The translations under genes and the position numbers were made by a program. 64,000 nt of DNA from positions 1-64,000 of the forward strand of contig JAZNGH010000020.1 of NCBI GenBank assembly GCA_045576335.1, read 5' to 3'. Shown here in pieces: positions 17,501-27,291 of this stretch (within the stretch, counting starts at the first letter, position 1; the number at the start of each line of letters is the position of its first letter). This stretch comes from Scatosoma sp045576335. GTDB taxonomy: Bacteria > Bacillota > Clostridia > Christensenellales > Borkfalkiaceae. Under the pieces are notes generated by a model that saw only the letters and a list, made by a program, of their open reading frames with translations, had not been told where the DNA came from and did not search any database.

Positions 17501-20500
17501 GCTTCTTCGTTAATGAATTTCACGTTTTCCAAATTGATGGTTTTCAGCTTTTCACAACCAAGGAATGCGCCTACGCCAATCCTTGTCAGCGTAGTGGGAA
17601 GTACTACCTCCTCCAAAGCCGTCAGCTTGGCGAACGCATACGATTCAATCGTCGTTACGCCTTCTGGTATCACGACCTTCGTAATCGTATCTTCACCGAT
17701 ATACATTTGCTTGATATGGTAAGGATCTTCGTCGTCAATAACGTCGCCCGCCGCCAAATCTTTTTCTACGTATTCATAGTTGGAAAAGGCGTAGGGATTA
17801 ATGGTCGTAATACCTCTATCCGACGGAATCACAACCTCTCCGCCAAGCCCTTTGTAGGACGTTAAGTAAATGGCGCTCGTAGTAAACGGATCCTTTACCG
17901 TAATGCTTACGCGTCCCGAATACAACGTCGGTTTGCCGTCAAAGGTCACGCTGATATTAATAATCGTCGTACCTTCCGCTTGCGCCACAATCGTCCCGTC
18001 CTCGGTAACGGTAGCAATTTTCGGGTTACCTGCCGTATATACTATTTGCGTTCTCGTCGGGAAATACGAATCCAACGTATGCTTTAAGGTCACGCTTTCG
18101 GACGGGAACATAGAAAGCAAATACGCGCCGTCAAACTCGTATTCACCGTCCGTAACGCCGATTTCTCTCTCTTCCGAAGACAATGCGTAATACGCTTTAT
18201 TTACCTTATATCCCGTAACGGAAAATTTATTAACTTCGGGAATCGTGTATCCAGGGTAATAGCCCTCGTCACCCTCTGCATATACCGTTATTTCGATACT
18301 GTCCGTAACAAGTTCGCCTTTTGCGTTATATCCCGTCGCCGTAATGGTCGCCGTACCGCTTTTCTTCGCCAAAATCGTCTGATTGACCACTTCAACGACC
18401 TCGGAATCCGTGGTAGTGAAATCCAAGGTTTCAATCCAGCTCTCGGAGGGATAAACGCTTAATATTTTTGAAACGCTTAACGTTTCGTTGGGGCTTAAAC
18501 CGATTTCGTCTTGCGTGAAATTCATAGCCAGAATTTCATCAGGCAAACGAATTTCATACGTAGCCGCATTCAAAGCGTAGTCGTAACAAGAAACAATGAA
18601 ACTGTTATTATTCGTCACGACTTCGTACGTTCCGTCTGCATTGTATTGAAGTCCAGCCGAATTCTTCAACTGTGCAACGTAATCCGTCAACTCTATCGTT
18701 ACCGTAGAGGTAGAATTATACGAAGAATAGATAGGCGTTACGTATTTTCCAAACGTGTTCATATTAAACGTATATTCTACATCGGGATCCTCGTTTTTCA
18801 CGATTTGACCGAATTGCAAAGCCATTGCATAATGGTTGTCATATACGCTTAAATCCGCAAACAGTTTGGTCTTTTGCGTGATTTTATCATATTCCGTACG
18901 ATAAACGACGTCTGTAACAATCGGCGATTCAAAGTCTATGTACAACGGGAATTCAAACGTGTTCCGTACGTTGTTCTGCTCCTCTTTTGCGCCGTAATCA
19001 ATATACGTCGTCACCGTTACCGTATATTTCGTATTATTTTTTAAGTTCTTTTCCAAAGCACCGAATTCTACTTCCAGCGACGAATAGTAAATATTGCTGC
19101 CGCCGTTACCATACGATTTTCTTTGGTTATAGTTGGTTTTTTCAAATACGACCTTCCCCGTAGAATCCTCTACGATAGAAATCGTCGCCTCTTTTACGTT
19201 TCGCAATAATCCCGCCCAAACGTAGCGTAACGTATTGATTGCCGAGCTTTGGTCGTTTTGCTGATTAGAGATTGCAATATATTCCTTGTTTGCTGCAATT
19301 TGGGTTGCCGAAGGATCTTGTACGAAATAATAAGAACCGAGCGTTGCGATATAATCGCTGTACAGTCCACCGATAACGCGCGTTGCGTAAGCGTCTGCCA
19401 TCAGCTTATCTTCCGGTTCGATACCGGGGTTAATCTCGTCTACGTTGGTGTCGTAATATTCCTCGTCAAAGATAGGAGCTTCCGTCCAGTCCCCGTAAAA
19501 GGCAAGCATGGGTATGCTCATATCCACCGTCGCGCCGTTCTTGGCTTGCAACTTGATAAAGCCCTCTACGTACATACCGTATTCGAACGAATCGTCCATA
19601 TATTTCTTGTCCGCATCCGAAAGCGTGATGGTTACCGTAACCGTTGCCGTTTGATTTGCACCAACCGTCACAACGTTGCCGTTCGCCTCTTGCGTACCGT
19701 TCACAACGTTCGTGAGCGTCGCAACGGTACCACCGAGTAAATAACCTTCTTGCGTAACCGTCGTATCGCTATGACTCGTATACGTTTCGCTTACGCCTTC
19801 GGTAATTAAAAGGGAAGAAATATCGTAAGAAACGCTATTTTTGCTAACGTTATTTATCGCAAACGTTACGTTATAAACGCCCGTTTTTTCTTTATCGTCA
19901 CCCAGCTCTAATTTCGTCTTATCCATAACGCTACCGTCTGCATTGAAGGTAGTCAAATAAGAGGAGGTGGTAACGGCTTTCGTAATGTTTACAAGTCCCG
20001 AGCCTTGTTTTCTTACCGCATACGGCAACCCGTTTTTATTGAGTATAATATCCGTCGTAGACATCATAAGCTGGTTGACGATTTGCGTGACTTCTTGCGC
20101 CGTCAAATCCGTGCCGAACGTACCGCTATATTTTACGTATTGACGAATCAACGCCGTTGCACCGGACAAATTGGGTGCAGCCATAGAAGTACCCGATTGT
20201 ATGTCGTAATCTTGTCCGGGTATAGCAGAAAGAATCTCGCCGCCGTGCGCCGTGATTTCAGGTTTTATCTGCATATCGGACGTGGGGCCCCAAGAAGAGA
20301 AATCCGACATAAACGGACCGGCTACTTGCGCTCTACTAATACGCAAAATACCCGTTCCTTGCTCGGCAAGCATCTCGCCTTTATCTTGCGAAATGGAACA
20401 AACCGCGCCAACGTCCTCGCCGACAGACATAGAAATTGAACCGGATACGTTATTATAAATAATGATACCTGCCGCGCCTTTTTCTTTTAATGCAACGCGA

Positions 20501-22026
20501 ACCTTATCTTCAAACGTCGTCGTGCCACGTTTTACAAGAACGATTTTTCCTTCGTAATAAGACGCCTCTCTCGGATAATCGGACGACCGACCTATACCGG
20601 GTATGGTTACGTATTCAAAGTCGTGGCTTTGCACGTCTTCGCCCAGCGTATCTAAAATATCGTCTACAAAATCTTTCGTTTCCGCCGCCGAAGTCGAAGC
20701 TTCGTTGAAATAGATAATTTCGTCGTTGAAAAGAATATACGGCGTCTTTACCCCGTCAACGGAGGCTACCGACATAGAAGCCGCGTACGTGGAAGGCGAG
20801 CCTACCGTGCCCGTATCGGGGTTGGAGGTCAAGCCCAAGTTTCCGTTTTTCTCCGAACCAAATGCGGAGTTATACGCGTTACCCGCCGAAACGATGAGGG
20901 AAATACCCGCGTCACGAATGGAGTCGTATACCTCGTTTACGTTTTCCTCGTCAACTTCACGAGCAAATCCGCAGCCAGAACCCAAGGACATATTTACAAT
21001 ATCTACGCCCAGCTTTACACAGTCCTCCAACGCCGCCAACAGCCAAGAAGTTTTTGCGCCCGTCGCGGAATCGGAAAATACTTTCATGAACGCAAGCTGT
21101 GCATTCGGTGCAACGCCCGTTATCGTATCGTCTTTACCCGCGATAATACCCGATACGTGCGTACCATGGTCGGAGTTCGTAGGAAGAACGTCCGCATCTT
21201 TATCGGCGTAATCGTACGCGTAAGGAATCTTTTTGTTCAAGTAAACGTCCGCGCCCGTTAAACCGAAAGTAAAGTCAGCCGCAACCGTTCCCGATACCTT
21301 TTCCGAAACGTTCGCCAAAGTAAACGCTTCTTTTTCCGTCGTAAAATTGTCTACGCTAAACGCCGAATGCGTATAGTCCAAGCCGCTATCCAAGACGGCA
21401 ACGACAACGCCGTCGCCTTGATATTCGGAAGTGGACGTATCAAAGATACCCGTTTCGTATACGTCAACGTCATTGTTGATGACTTCCGTTTCTGCAGGTA
21501 AATACGTCTCGCCGATAATCAACGTAGCGTCCGTTCTAAAAAGGTTGCCAACCTGTTCAAAATCCTTTGCTTGAATGGTGATTTCAAAACCGCTTAAAAT
21601 CGTATCGTATTCCGCGCCAAGCTCATAGCTTACACCCGATTTTTGCAGTTTCTTTATCAGCTGCTCCCTTTCTCTTTTAATCGATTTCGCGATTGCTTTT
21701 GCCGAATAAGAATTTACGTAGCCGCTCACCGTTTCGTTCGAGCTCGAATTTTGATACTCGTCCACAAGCGCGTCCTTGTTCATACTGACGATAACGGAAA
21801 TTTCTTGCGTTTCCAAAAGATTTTCGGGCAATTTATAAATTACGCTATCGTCATAATAATCTTCTTGGTTCGTTTTGATTAAAGCGTTTACCTTTTGCAC
21901 GTTGTTCTCGCCGGAAGCGGAAATTTCTTCCCCCTCCTTAAAGCTTTGTACGCAAAAGCCGCCAAATAAACAAGCCGCGCCAACAATCGCTATACATTTA
22001 ATTGCAACATTTTTAAGTTTCTTCAT
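14572..22026 (-). CDS. Giant membrane-anchored subtilisin-like protease with BspA-type LRRs
   Basis: A 2484-residue S8-family protease. Sec signal (1-~36); inhibitor-I9-like prodomain (~70-180); catalytic domain with the triad Asp213 (AVLDSGLD), His287 (DHGTHVSG) and Ser614 (SGTSMAAP), and oxyanion Asn383 (SAGN). A PA-type insertion (~430-580) sits between His and Ser, as in lactocepin and C5a-peptidase. Fn3-like strands follow to ~1100, then Big_2-like domains, each with a phrase like 'SGTATITATGYN', then many LRR_5 units (~1400-2300, pattern IGDYAFAG.x.L). The C-terminus is a single TM helix (~2436-2458), basic RKKK and an acidic cytoplasmic tail, with no LPXTG. It is probably an active cell-surface endoprotease feeding the downstream Opp importer. 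It is intact despite its size. Confidence 0.9.
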   Translation of the reverse strand: MKKLKNVAIKCIAIVGAACLFGGFCVQSFKEGEEISASGENNVQKVNALIKTNQEDYYDDSVIYKLPENLLETQEISVIVSMNKDALVDEYQNSSSNETVSGYVNSYSAKAIAKSIKREREQLIKKLQKSGVSYELGAEYDTILSGFEITIQAKDFEQVGNLFRTDATLIIGETYLPAETEVINNDVDVYETGIFDTSTSEYQGDGVVVAVLDSGLDYTHSAFSVDNFTTEKEAFTLANVSEKVSGTVAADFTFGLTGADVYLNKKIPYAYDYADKDADVLPTNSDHGTHVSGIIAGKDDTITGVAPNAQLAFMKVFSDSATGAKTSWLLAALEDCVKLGVDIVNMSLGSGCGFAREVDEENVNEVYDSIRDAGISLIVSAGNAYNSAFGSEKNGNLGLTSNPDTGTVGSPSTYAASMSVASVDGVKTPYILFNDEIIYFNEASTSAAETKDFVDDILDTLGEDVQSHDFEYVTIPGIGRSSDYPREASYYEGKIVLVKRGTTTFEDKVRVALKEKGAAGIIIYNNVSGSISMSVGEDVGAVCSISQDKGEMLAEQGTGILRISRAQVAGPFMSDFSSWGPTSDMQIKPEITAHGGEILSAIPGQDYDIQSGTSMAAPNLSGATALIRQYVKYSGTFGTDLTAQEVTQIVNQLMMSTTDIILNKNGLPYAVRKQGSGLVNITKAVTTSSYLTTFNADGSVMDKTKLELGDDKEKTGVYNVTFAINNVSKNSVSYDISSLLITEGVSETYTSHSDTTVTQEGYLLGGTVATLTNVVNGTQEANGNVVTVGANQTATVTVTITLSDADKKYMDDSFEYGMYVEGFIKLQAKNGATVDMSIPMLAFYGDWTEAPIFDEEYYDTNVDEINPGIEPEDKLMADAYATRVIGGLYSDYIATLGSYYFVQDPSATQIAANKEYIAISNQQNDQSSAINTLRYVWAGLLRNVKEATISIVEDSTGKVVFEKTNYNQRKSYGNGGSNIYYSSLEVEFGALEKNLKNNTKYTVTVTTYIDYGAKEEQNNVRNTFEFPLYIDFESPIVTDVVYRTEYDKITQKTKLFADLSVYDNHYAMALQFGQIVKNEDPDVEYTFNMNTFGKYVTPIYSSYNSTSTVTIELTDYVAQLKNSAGLQYNADGTYEVVTNNNSFIVSCYDYALNAATYEIRLPDEILAMNFTQDEIGLSPNETLSVSKILSVYPSESWIETLDFTTTDSEVVEVVNQTILAKKSGTATITATGYNAKGELVTDSIEITVYAEGDEGYYPGYTIPEVNKFSVTGYKVNKAYYALSSEEREIGVTDGEYEFDGAYLLSMFPSESVTLKHTLDSYFPTRTQIVYTAGNPKIATVTEDGTIVAQAEGTTIINISVTFDGKPTLYSGRVSITVKDPFTTSAIYLTSYKGLGGEVVIPSDRGITTINPYAFSNYEYVEKDLAAGDVIDDEDPYHIKQMYIGEDTITKVVIPEGVTTIESYAFAKLTALEEVVLPTTLTRIGVGAFLGCEKLKTINLENVKFINEEAFLDCALEKLDLVDDNDDPDDVNGKIVAISNQAFKNCKLAYVQLPQSAQSIGIGAFEANVYMTSVEFKASKVKLGSGAFAGCTSLRAANINATVISSYAFDDCTSLKTVRLGKDVAVIGEYAFADSQVEKFDLAASNETLGKEKDGALIVNKQTGELVLAAPLYKGETVNGSINTVQTEATSIATGAFAGNLKIFNVIANNVVSVGAYAFTDCANLKTVQMNAVQTIGDYAFAGTALTQTPNLTNVKEIGKYAFALTQLKQLSIGDNVTVGDYAFAYDYSLESIAIGNGVTIKEAAFYCPVALYTYENKGNFDNYTPYAYEVKDADGNVVETYTYYRYNYNAGVVSMLKTLTLGKDVTLGDYAFCGHALLESLVFGENTTIGNYAFYNAANLKTVDLSKVKAIGDYAFSGSSTYDYWKYNNAWSYAYDLAVVENELSARSYITSTFAPAFKKVDLTNATVLGEGVFAGNTALNDVTLGEQLQTVANYAFAGCDSLVEIALPQATVEIGDQAFYGTGLTEIDLSNVNYIGAAAFATTPLEKVIFKEGAILADSAFASCASLTEIVNLDKVKEIGAYALMGIGVADVDVSSAESIGDYAFAISNVETVKFGEKLVSLGENPFYLCYMDNFKVTEEKLFNGTTVETVENTTFDVSKNVKVIDGVLYQVVPNGLELVSYPLAKSGSEYVVEEGTVRISARAFIGSSLNTVTLPSTLKALGDKAFYGCGYLSVVIFKSYDAPILEEEYNTSYITMENLPISGYMGEYEGLGISKYYMWNVTSSYNNFYFGSNFVNYIGHITQPLVMVKPANGQNYNSFIFSQYFSSTIQGDNAATDATLRVIALISALPENITLESEAAIVAARTAYEELPSFEQKAIVENYNSVNYYAVLSKAESMLEYLKVRNEDSTNGDGENNEPIEGAQDCTTFFANNAVGLIIAGCVLVAFAAYIVIDIMRKKKAQANDVQAEEQQAENEPKAKEE

Positions 22027-22065
22027 GGTCCTTACCTTTTAGCTTGATTTTCTGCCGTTTATAAA

Positions 22066-25000
22066 TCAATCTGCTTCCTCTTCCGTTTCAACTACTTGCG
22101 TAATCGTAACACTTTGCCCGTCTTCCGCAACAACCACCGAATAGGTAAGCGTTTCGCTCAACGAAACGGTATACGTTCTCGTCGTGGCGTCATAGGAGCT
22201 TTCCATTACGATATAAGGCTGACCGGAAATAGCCAACAACATCACCTCGCCCGTATCTTCATTGACGTCAATATACGACGTATTGTCACCGTCGGCGTAG
22301 ATGGTATTTACCTTCTCTACTGTTACGCTCTTAAGCGAAGCGTAAACGGGAATCACGTTGGTCTTGTTTTCTTCTACCGACTGGTCGCCAGAAGGCGCTT
22401 CCACAAGCTCCAACTTATAATAGAGAGAAGACGTTACCAACCCCGTATCTTCATCATAGGTACGCACGATATAGTAGAAATATCCGTTCTGTTCATACCA
22501 CAAGTGACCTTTCACTTCCGCAGTGTCACAGACGATGCTCGCCTTAAAGCACGAACCCGCGCTCATACTTGCGTCCGAAGCGATTACCCGTTCAAACGTC
22601 ACCGTATATTCCTTTTCATCTGCCGCCGTGCAGGTCAATACTTCCTCACGTACAAACGCATATACGCTATAACCGTAGCCGGACGTGTAACCGTTTTCAT
22701 AAATCGAAAAATATAAATGATAAGTGTATCCTTTACATTCGGCCGACACCTTATAAATGCTGTTCTCCGAATTCTTAATACTTTTAACGAGCTCGTCGAA
22801 GCTTTCCACAAGCTTGCCTTCCGCATCGTAAATTTTCAATCCGGTTAAGCTTTCTACAAGCTCCCCTTCCGTATCGTACATTTTCGAATCGTCAGCAAAT
22901 TCACCGTTGAAATAGAATTGTGTAATATTACCGTTTTGGTCGTATTCCGCAATAATGGAAACGGTACCATAGCTATTTTCAAGCGCGTTCGCCGCGTCTG
23001 CCCCTACGAACATATTGTAGAGGTAATAATACATTAAGTATTTGTTGGACGGCGCAACGATAACCTGCGACATCTTCGTGATACGATAGGTATTCACTCT
23101 ATTTTCGTCCATATCGCCTTGATAGTCGACGAGAATATCGAAACGATAGAAATCAACCGTTACGTAGAAATCAACCGTGCCGTCATCCAAAACGTTACGC
23201 ACGACGGTACAATCGTAGTTCTTGCTACCGATCGTCACAATTCCGCGCACCGAAAATTCGCCGTCGCCCGTGGGCGCAAACGTCAATTTGGTAATTGCGT
23301 TGCCGTTTATGGGATAATTTGCAGCGTTATCCGTTTGACGGTCAAACACGAGCGCGGATTTTTCGCTTGCGTAATAAAGCTTATTGCCATATTCTTTCGT
23401 GTCGCTAAACGCACCGAAATTCTCCGTCACGAAGCCGTATGCGTTCGCTTCTTCTCCCTCTTCTGCCTCGCGGTAAATCGTCACGTTATCATTATCGTCA
23501 ATATAATAGAAGTAACGCGTCTGACCGTTAAAAATTGCAAAGCCGTATTTTGTGAACAACAACGATTCAAGGTTTTGCGTATAGTAGCCTCTCGCTTTAA
23601 GACTAACGGGAGCAGCAGTACCTTTGACCGCGTCGTATACGTACAGGGAAGCGTCCGTTGACGACGAATTTACGTAATAGAGCAAGGTATCGGTAACAAG
23701 CGTATAATGACCGTATTCTACAACGCCATAGTTGCCGTAAACGGTGGCGTTACCAAAACCGTCGAGCTGCATTACGGTATAATCTGCAGTATTGACATAG
23801 GTTGCTTTCACCTCTTCGTTATATTCAAAGAACGTATTATACACGGTCGAGGAATCGTAATAGTAATAACCAAGCTGTCCGTAAAGCACAATCGGTTCGT
23901 CCGAACCAGTCAACGTGTAAGTAAACGTAACCCATTCATTATCGAACTTGTACGTACCCGAACCCATTTCTTTTTCTACGTAAGAGCCTTCGTTTTCAGG
24001 ATCCTCCACCATTTCACAAACGGTCAACGAGCCGTAACCGTCCAGCTTGAACAGTACGTCGTCAAACAGTTGGTTGTTCATATACAGATACGTACCGTAT
24101 TCCGTTCCTCGCAACGCAAACGACTTCTCGCCCTTCAAATCGAAATAGACGAACGCTGCCTCTCCTACGGTAAACTTGATTTCGTTTTCGTTTTCGATAA
24201 AGTATTTATCCGTATACGTGTAGCCGTCTACGTCCGTGTAGGTCGCCAAATAGCCAAAGCCGTCCAGTTCGAGTTTGCCGTATTCTTCCGATTGATATAT
24301 GCCGTTATACGTTTCATTGTATTTCGCAAAAACACCGTGGTCGCTGATAACGATAAACTTAAATTCCTGTTCGGTAAGCTCTCCCTTGGCTTCTGCATAG
24401 AATCGGAAAATATAGTAACCCTGCGGGGTTTCGCCTATTTTCTCAAATTTACCTACGTACTCCGCGCTATCGTCGCCGCTAACGACCGTATAGGTCGCCC
24501 CGTCTTTTGTTTTTCCGTCAAAATAAAGGGTTTCCGACGAATTAATATTGTTTCCGTCCTCCTTCAATAAGCGAAGGCTATACGGTTTATGCTCCAACTT
24601 AATAAGCGCACCCGTGTCTTCGTATACTTCAAAATAATAGGTATTGTCCGAGGTCGTAAGCGTCAACATACCTTCCGTGGAATATGTGACTTTATCCGAT
24701 TGCTCGTCCTCAATGCTTTGATACGTTTTTGAATACGTACCCATAGCAATGATTGCGCCGTTTTCCTTATAAATTGCCATACCGGAAACGAGCAAAAGCG
24801 TTTGCGTTCCATCTGCCGAAGCGTAAGAAACGCTCCTTTCCGTCGTTCCTTCTTCCGTCGTATAGGAGTACCAATAATGTACGTTGTAATTCGTCGCCGA
24901 CGAATCGATGGAGAATACCATCGTTTGTACCGTGGACAAATCCATTATAGACGTGTTCACTTGTGCGTCATAGAAGGTCGACGCTTGATAGGTATATAAG

Positions 25001-27222
25001 CCCGTTTCTTTATCATACGTATACGTACCTTCCGAAATCTTTTCATACGTCGAAGCATCGGTATACCCGTACAAAATGGCGTCGCCCTGCTTTACGTTGT
25101 TGATCGTCAACAAAGGCGCGTAATAAATTTTCGTCTGATCCACCTTTTGCGATTTGGTTTCGGTGGTGCTTTCTTGAATATAATAGAACTCGGCATAGGT
25201 AGCAAGCTTTTCATCCACCGACGTCGACGTCATAATATAATCGCCTACGTTGGTTTGCGTAATCGTAATCAGCATTGTATACGTATTACCGTTTGCCGTA
25301 ACGGTTACAAGCGTACCGCCAAACACAGAGGTAGTATGGGTGAAATAGCCGTTGACTTTCCCTTCTTCCGTTTCATAAACCGCGTTACATACGCCGTCCA
25401 ACGTAATCGTTCCGTCACCATAGCCATACGTTCCGTCAAGATTTTTTTCATAGAACATATACCCCGTCTTATTAAATTGTTCGTCGTAGATGATTTTCGT
25501 CGTGCCAATCAAAGAACCGGAGTTCGTGTCGTAAAGATACAACGTTTCCCCGTCGTCGTCAAGAATATAATAATACGTTTCATATTCGCCGCCGCCAAGA
25601 TTGAAGTGCGCCGAACCAAACCCGTTGAGCGTGATATCGTAAACGGGCCCGTTACCGTCTGTATAATAAGATTTTTGTCCTTGATAGAACCCAAAGCGAA
25701 CAAGCGAGCCGAGCTCGATTTCCGCATCGTTGCGGACTTGATAAGCGGAAACGTACGTTCCCGTCGAAGAATCTCTTACGTAACCGACGGTCATAGTGAA
25801 TGTTTCGCCTGCAAGCGCACCGCTCGTAAACGTAGCGACGTAATATCCTTCGTCGTTGATATAATACGTGCCCGTTGATTCTGTATCAAGGCTGTTTTCA
25901 TCCGTGGTGATATACGTAATACCGTTATACTGATCGAACTTGATTTTTTCCAGTTCGTTCAAACCATAACCGAATTCGTATTTCGTGCTTACGTAATCGG
26001 CACGAGCGGAATTCTTATAGATAAATTTACCGTCGTCGTGCAAACGACCTTCCATAAGCGTTTTGCCGTTATGTTCGAAGTAAAAATCTCCCGTTTCTTC
26101 CTCGTACTCACCTTCAAAAAACGCGCCGCCACGACAAAGATAAAGATTGTATACCGTTAGGCTCGCCTCGCCAACCGTCACTTCTTCACTCGTAAGATAG
26201 AGATAGTCGCTATTGCCAAACATATCTACGTACGCTTTAAGCCATACGCCGTAAAGCGCCATATCTCTGCTGGGGGACACTTTTTCGGGCGTTACGCCGT
26301 CTTTACCCAACATGATATCTATGTAATTCGCCTCGTACGCAACGTTTCCCGTCGTACTGGTAGCCCAGCCGAGCAAGCAATAACCGTCCGCCGTATAATT
26401 ATAGGGGACCTGCAAATCCTTTCCAAACAAAACGTTGTACGTTTCGCTTTGCGAAGAACCGTCGGGGGCATTCGAATAGAACGTCACTTCGTATTCTTCT
26501 CTATCAAAATACAGCTTGAACACGTTTTCCGCTACGGTACTCTTGATTTCTTTTTGACGGACCGTATCAGCATGGTCCACTTCGTAAAATCCCGTCAACG
26601 CCTGTTCCGCTAAAACGGTACTGCCTACGTAAGCGTATCCTACGTATTCTTGTTCGCTCTTTTGATAGCCGTCAAGCGCGAGGGTTTGTTCATAGCATTC
26701 TACAACGTATTTGATTTTATATTCCGCTTTCAACGTAAGCGCGGCTTCCGTCATACGCGTATTTGCGCCAAGCTCATTTTCGCCAACGAACCATGCGCCA
26801 AATTCATAATCCGTTTTGGTCGGAATGAGCGTCTTGACTGCATTATAAACGTTTGCTCCCGCCTTCAAGTATAAGGAGCTTACGTCTAAATTACCGCCGT
26901 TCAAATCAAGCGTGACCAAATACATTTGTTCCCACTTCGCATAGAACGTCATATTTTCGCCCGCCACAATTTCCGTAACAGCAGCGCCCGAAAAATCCGA
27001 GCTCGTATACCAGCCCTCAAAGCTGTATCCTTCCCGTTCGGGCGTGGGCAACACGAATGACGTACCTTCTTCCAAAGACTCGTCCAAAATAGACGAACCG
27101 CCGTTGGTATTAAACGATATCGTTACGCCTTTTGCATCTGTGCAAGAAAAGCACCACGCAAACGTTGCTATCATTAGCAACGTTAAACAAATCGTTAATA
27201 ATCCTTTCTTTATCTTCCTCAT
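22066..27222 (-). CDS. Very large tyrosine-rich surface lipoprotein with B-repeats and LDGFG repeats
   Basis: A 1718-residue exported protein. The ATG at 27222 is chosen because AAGGAG lies 7 nt upstream; the frame extends 15 codons further without such a site. The signal peptide ends CFSC (Cys27), a lipobox with an unusual Cys at -3. Two or three InlB-type B-repeats (VTISFNTNGGSS ... FEGWYTSS ... FYAKWE) occupy the first ~330 residues. The remainder is a long beta-rich stretch, very high in Tyr, Thr and Asp, in which a short motif recurs (LNGFGSAHF, LDGFGYLATY, LDGYGSLTV, LDGFGNATVY) at intervals of roughly 100 residues, often followed by GTY/GHY. I do not recognise a family for this part. 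No enzyme motif is seen. Position between two LRR proteins suggests an adhesin or scaffold. Confidence 0.8.
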   Translation of the reverse strand: MRKIKKGLLTICLTLLMIATFAWCFSCTDAKGVTISFNTNGGSSILDESLEEGTSFVLPTPEREGYSFEGWYTSSDFSGAAVTEIVAGENMTFYAKWEQMYLVTLDLNGGNLDVSSLYLKAGANVYNAVKTLIPTKTDYEFGAWFVGENELGANTRMTEAALTLKAEYKIKYVVECYEQTLALDGYQKSEQEYVGYAYVGSTVLAEQALTGFYEVDHADTVRQKEIKSTVAENVFKLYFDREEYEVTFYSNAPDGSSQSETYNVLFGKDLQVPYNYTADGYCLLGWATSTTGNVAYEANYIDIMLGKDGVTPEKVSPSRDMALYGVWLKAYVDMFGNSDYLYLTSEEVTVGEASLTVYNLYLCRGGAFFEGEYEEETGDFYFEHNGKTLMEGRLHDDGKFIYKNSARADYVSTKYEFGYGLNELEKIKFDQYNGITYITTDENSLDTESTGTYYINDEGYYVATFTSGALAGETFTMTVGYVRDSSTGTYVSAYQVRNDAEIELGSLVRFGFYQGQKSYYTDGNGPVYDITLNGFGSAHFNLGGGEYETYYYILDDDGETLYLYDTNSGSLIGTTKIIYDEQFNKTGYMFYEKNLDGTYGYGDGTITLDGVCNAVYETEEGKVNGYFTHTTSVFGGTLVTVTANGNTYTMLITITQTNVGDYIMTSTSVDEKLATYAEFYYIQESTTETKSQKVDQTKIYYAPLLTINNVKQGDAILYGYTDASTYEKISEGTYTYDKETGLYTYQASTFYDAQVNTSIMDLSTVQTMVFSIDSSATNYNVHYWYSYTTEEGTTERSVSYASADGTQTLLLVSGMAIYKENGAIIAMGTYSKTYQSIEDEQSDKVTYSTEGMLTLTTSDNTYYFEVYEDTGALIKLEHKPYSLRLLKEDGNNINSSETLYFDGKTKDGATYTVVSGDDSAEYVGKFEKIGETPQGYYIFRFYAEAKGELTEQEFKFIVISDHGVFAKYNETYNGIYQSEEYGKLELDGFGYLATYTDVDGYTYTDKYFIENENEIKFTVGEAAFVYFDLKGEKSFALRGTEYGTYLYMNNQLFDDVLFKLDGYGSLTVCEMVEDPENEGSYVEKEMGSGTYKFDNEWVTFTYTLTGSDEPIVLYGQLGYYYYDSSTVYNTFFEYNEEVKATYVNTADYTVMQLDGFGNATVYGNYGVVEYGHYTLVTDTLLYYVNSSSTDASLYVYDAVKGTAAPVSLKARGYYTQNLESLLFTKYGFAIFNGQTRYFYYIDDNDNVTIYREAEEGEEANAYGFVTENFGAFSDTKEYGNKLYYASEKSALVFDRQTDNAANYPINGNAITKLTFAPTGDGEFSVRGIVTIGSKNYDCTVVRNVLDDGTVDFYVTVDFYRFDILVDYQGDMDENRVNTYRITKMSQVIVAPSNKYLMYYYLYNMFVGADAANALENSYGTVSIIAEYDQNGNITQFYFNGEFADDSKMYDTEGELVESLTGLKIYDAEGKLVESFDELVKSIKNSENSIYKVSAECKGYTYHLYFSIYENGYTSGYGYSVYAFVREEVLTCTAADEKEYTVTFERVIASDASMSAGSCFKASIVCDTAEVKGHLWYEQNGYFYYIVRTYDEDTGLVTSSLYYKLELVEAPSGDQSVEENKTNVIPVYASLKSVTVEKVNTIYADGDNTSYIDVNEDTGEVMLLAISGQPYIVMESSYDATTRTYTVSLSETLTYSVVVAEDGQSVTITQVVETEEEAD

Positions 27223-27291
27223 TACAACTCTCCTTTTTAAGGATTTCTTATTTTTTCCGATTTCCATAAATGTTCACAAACCGTTTTTCGG

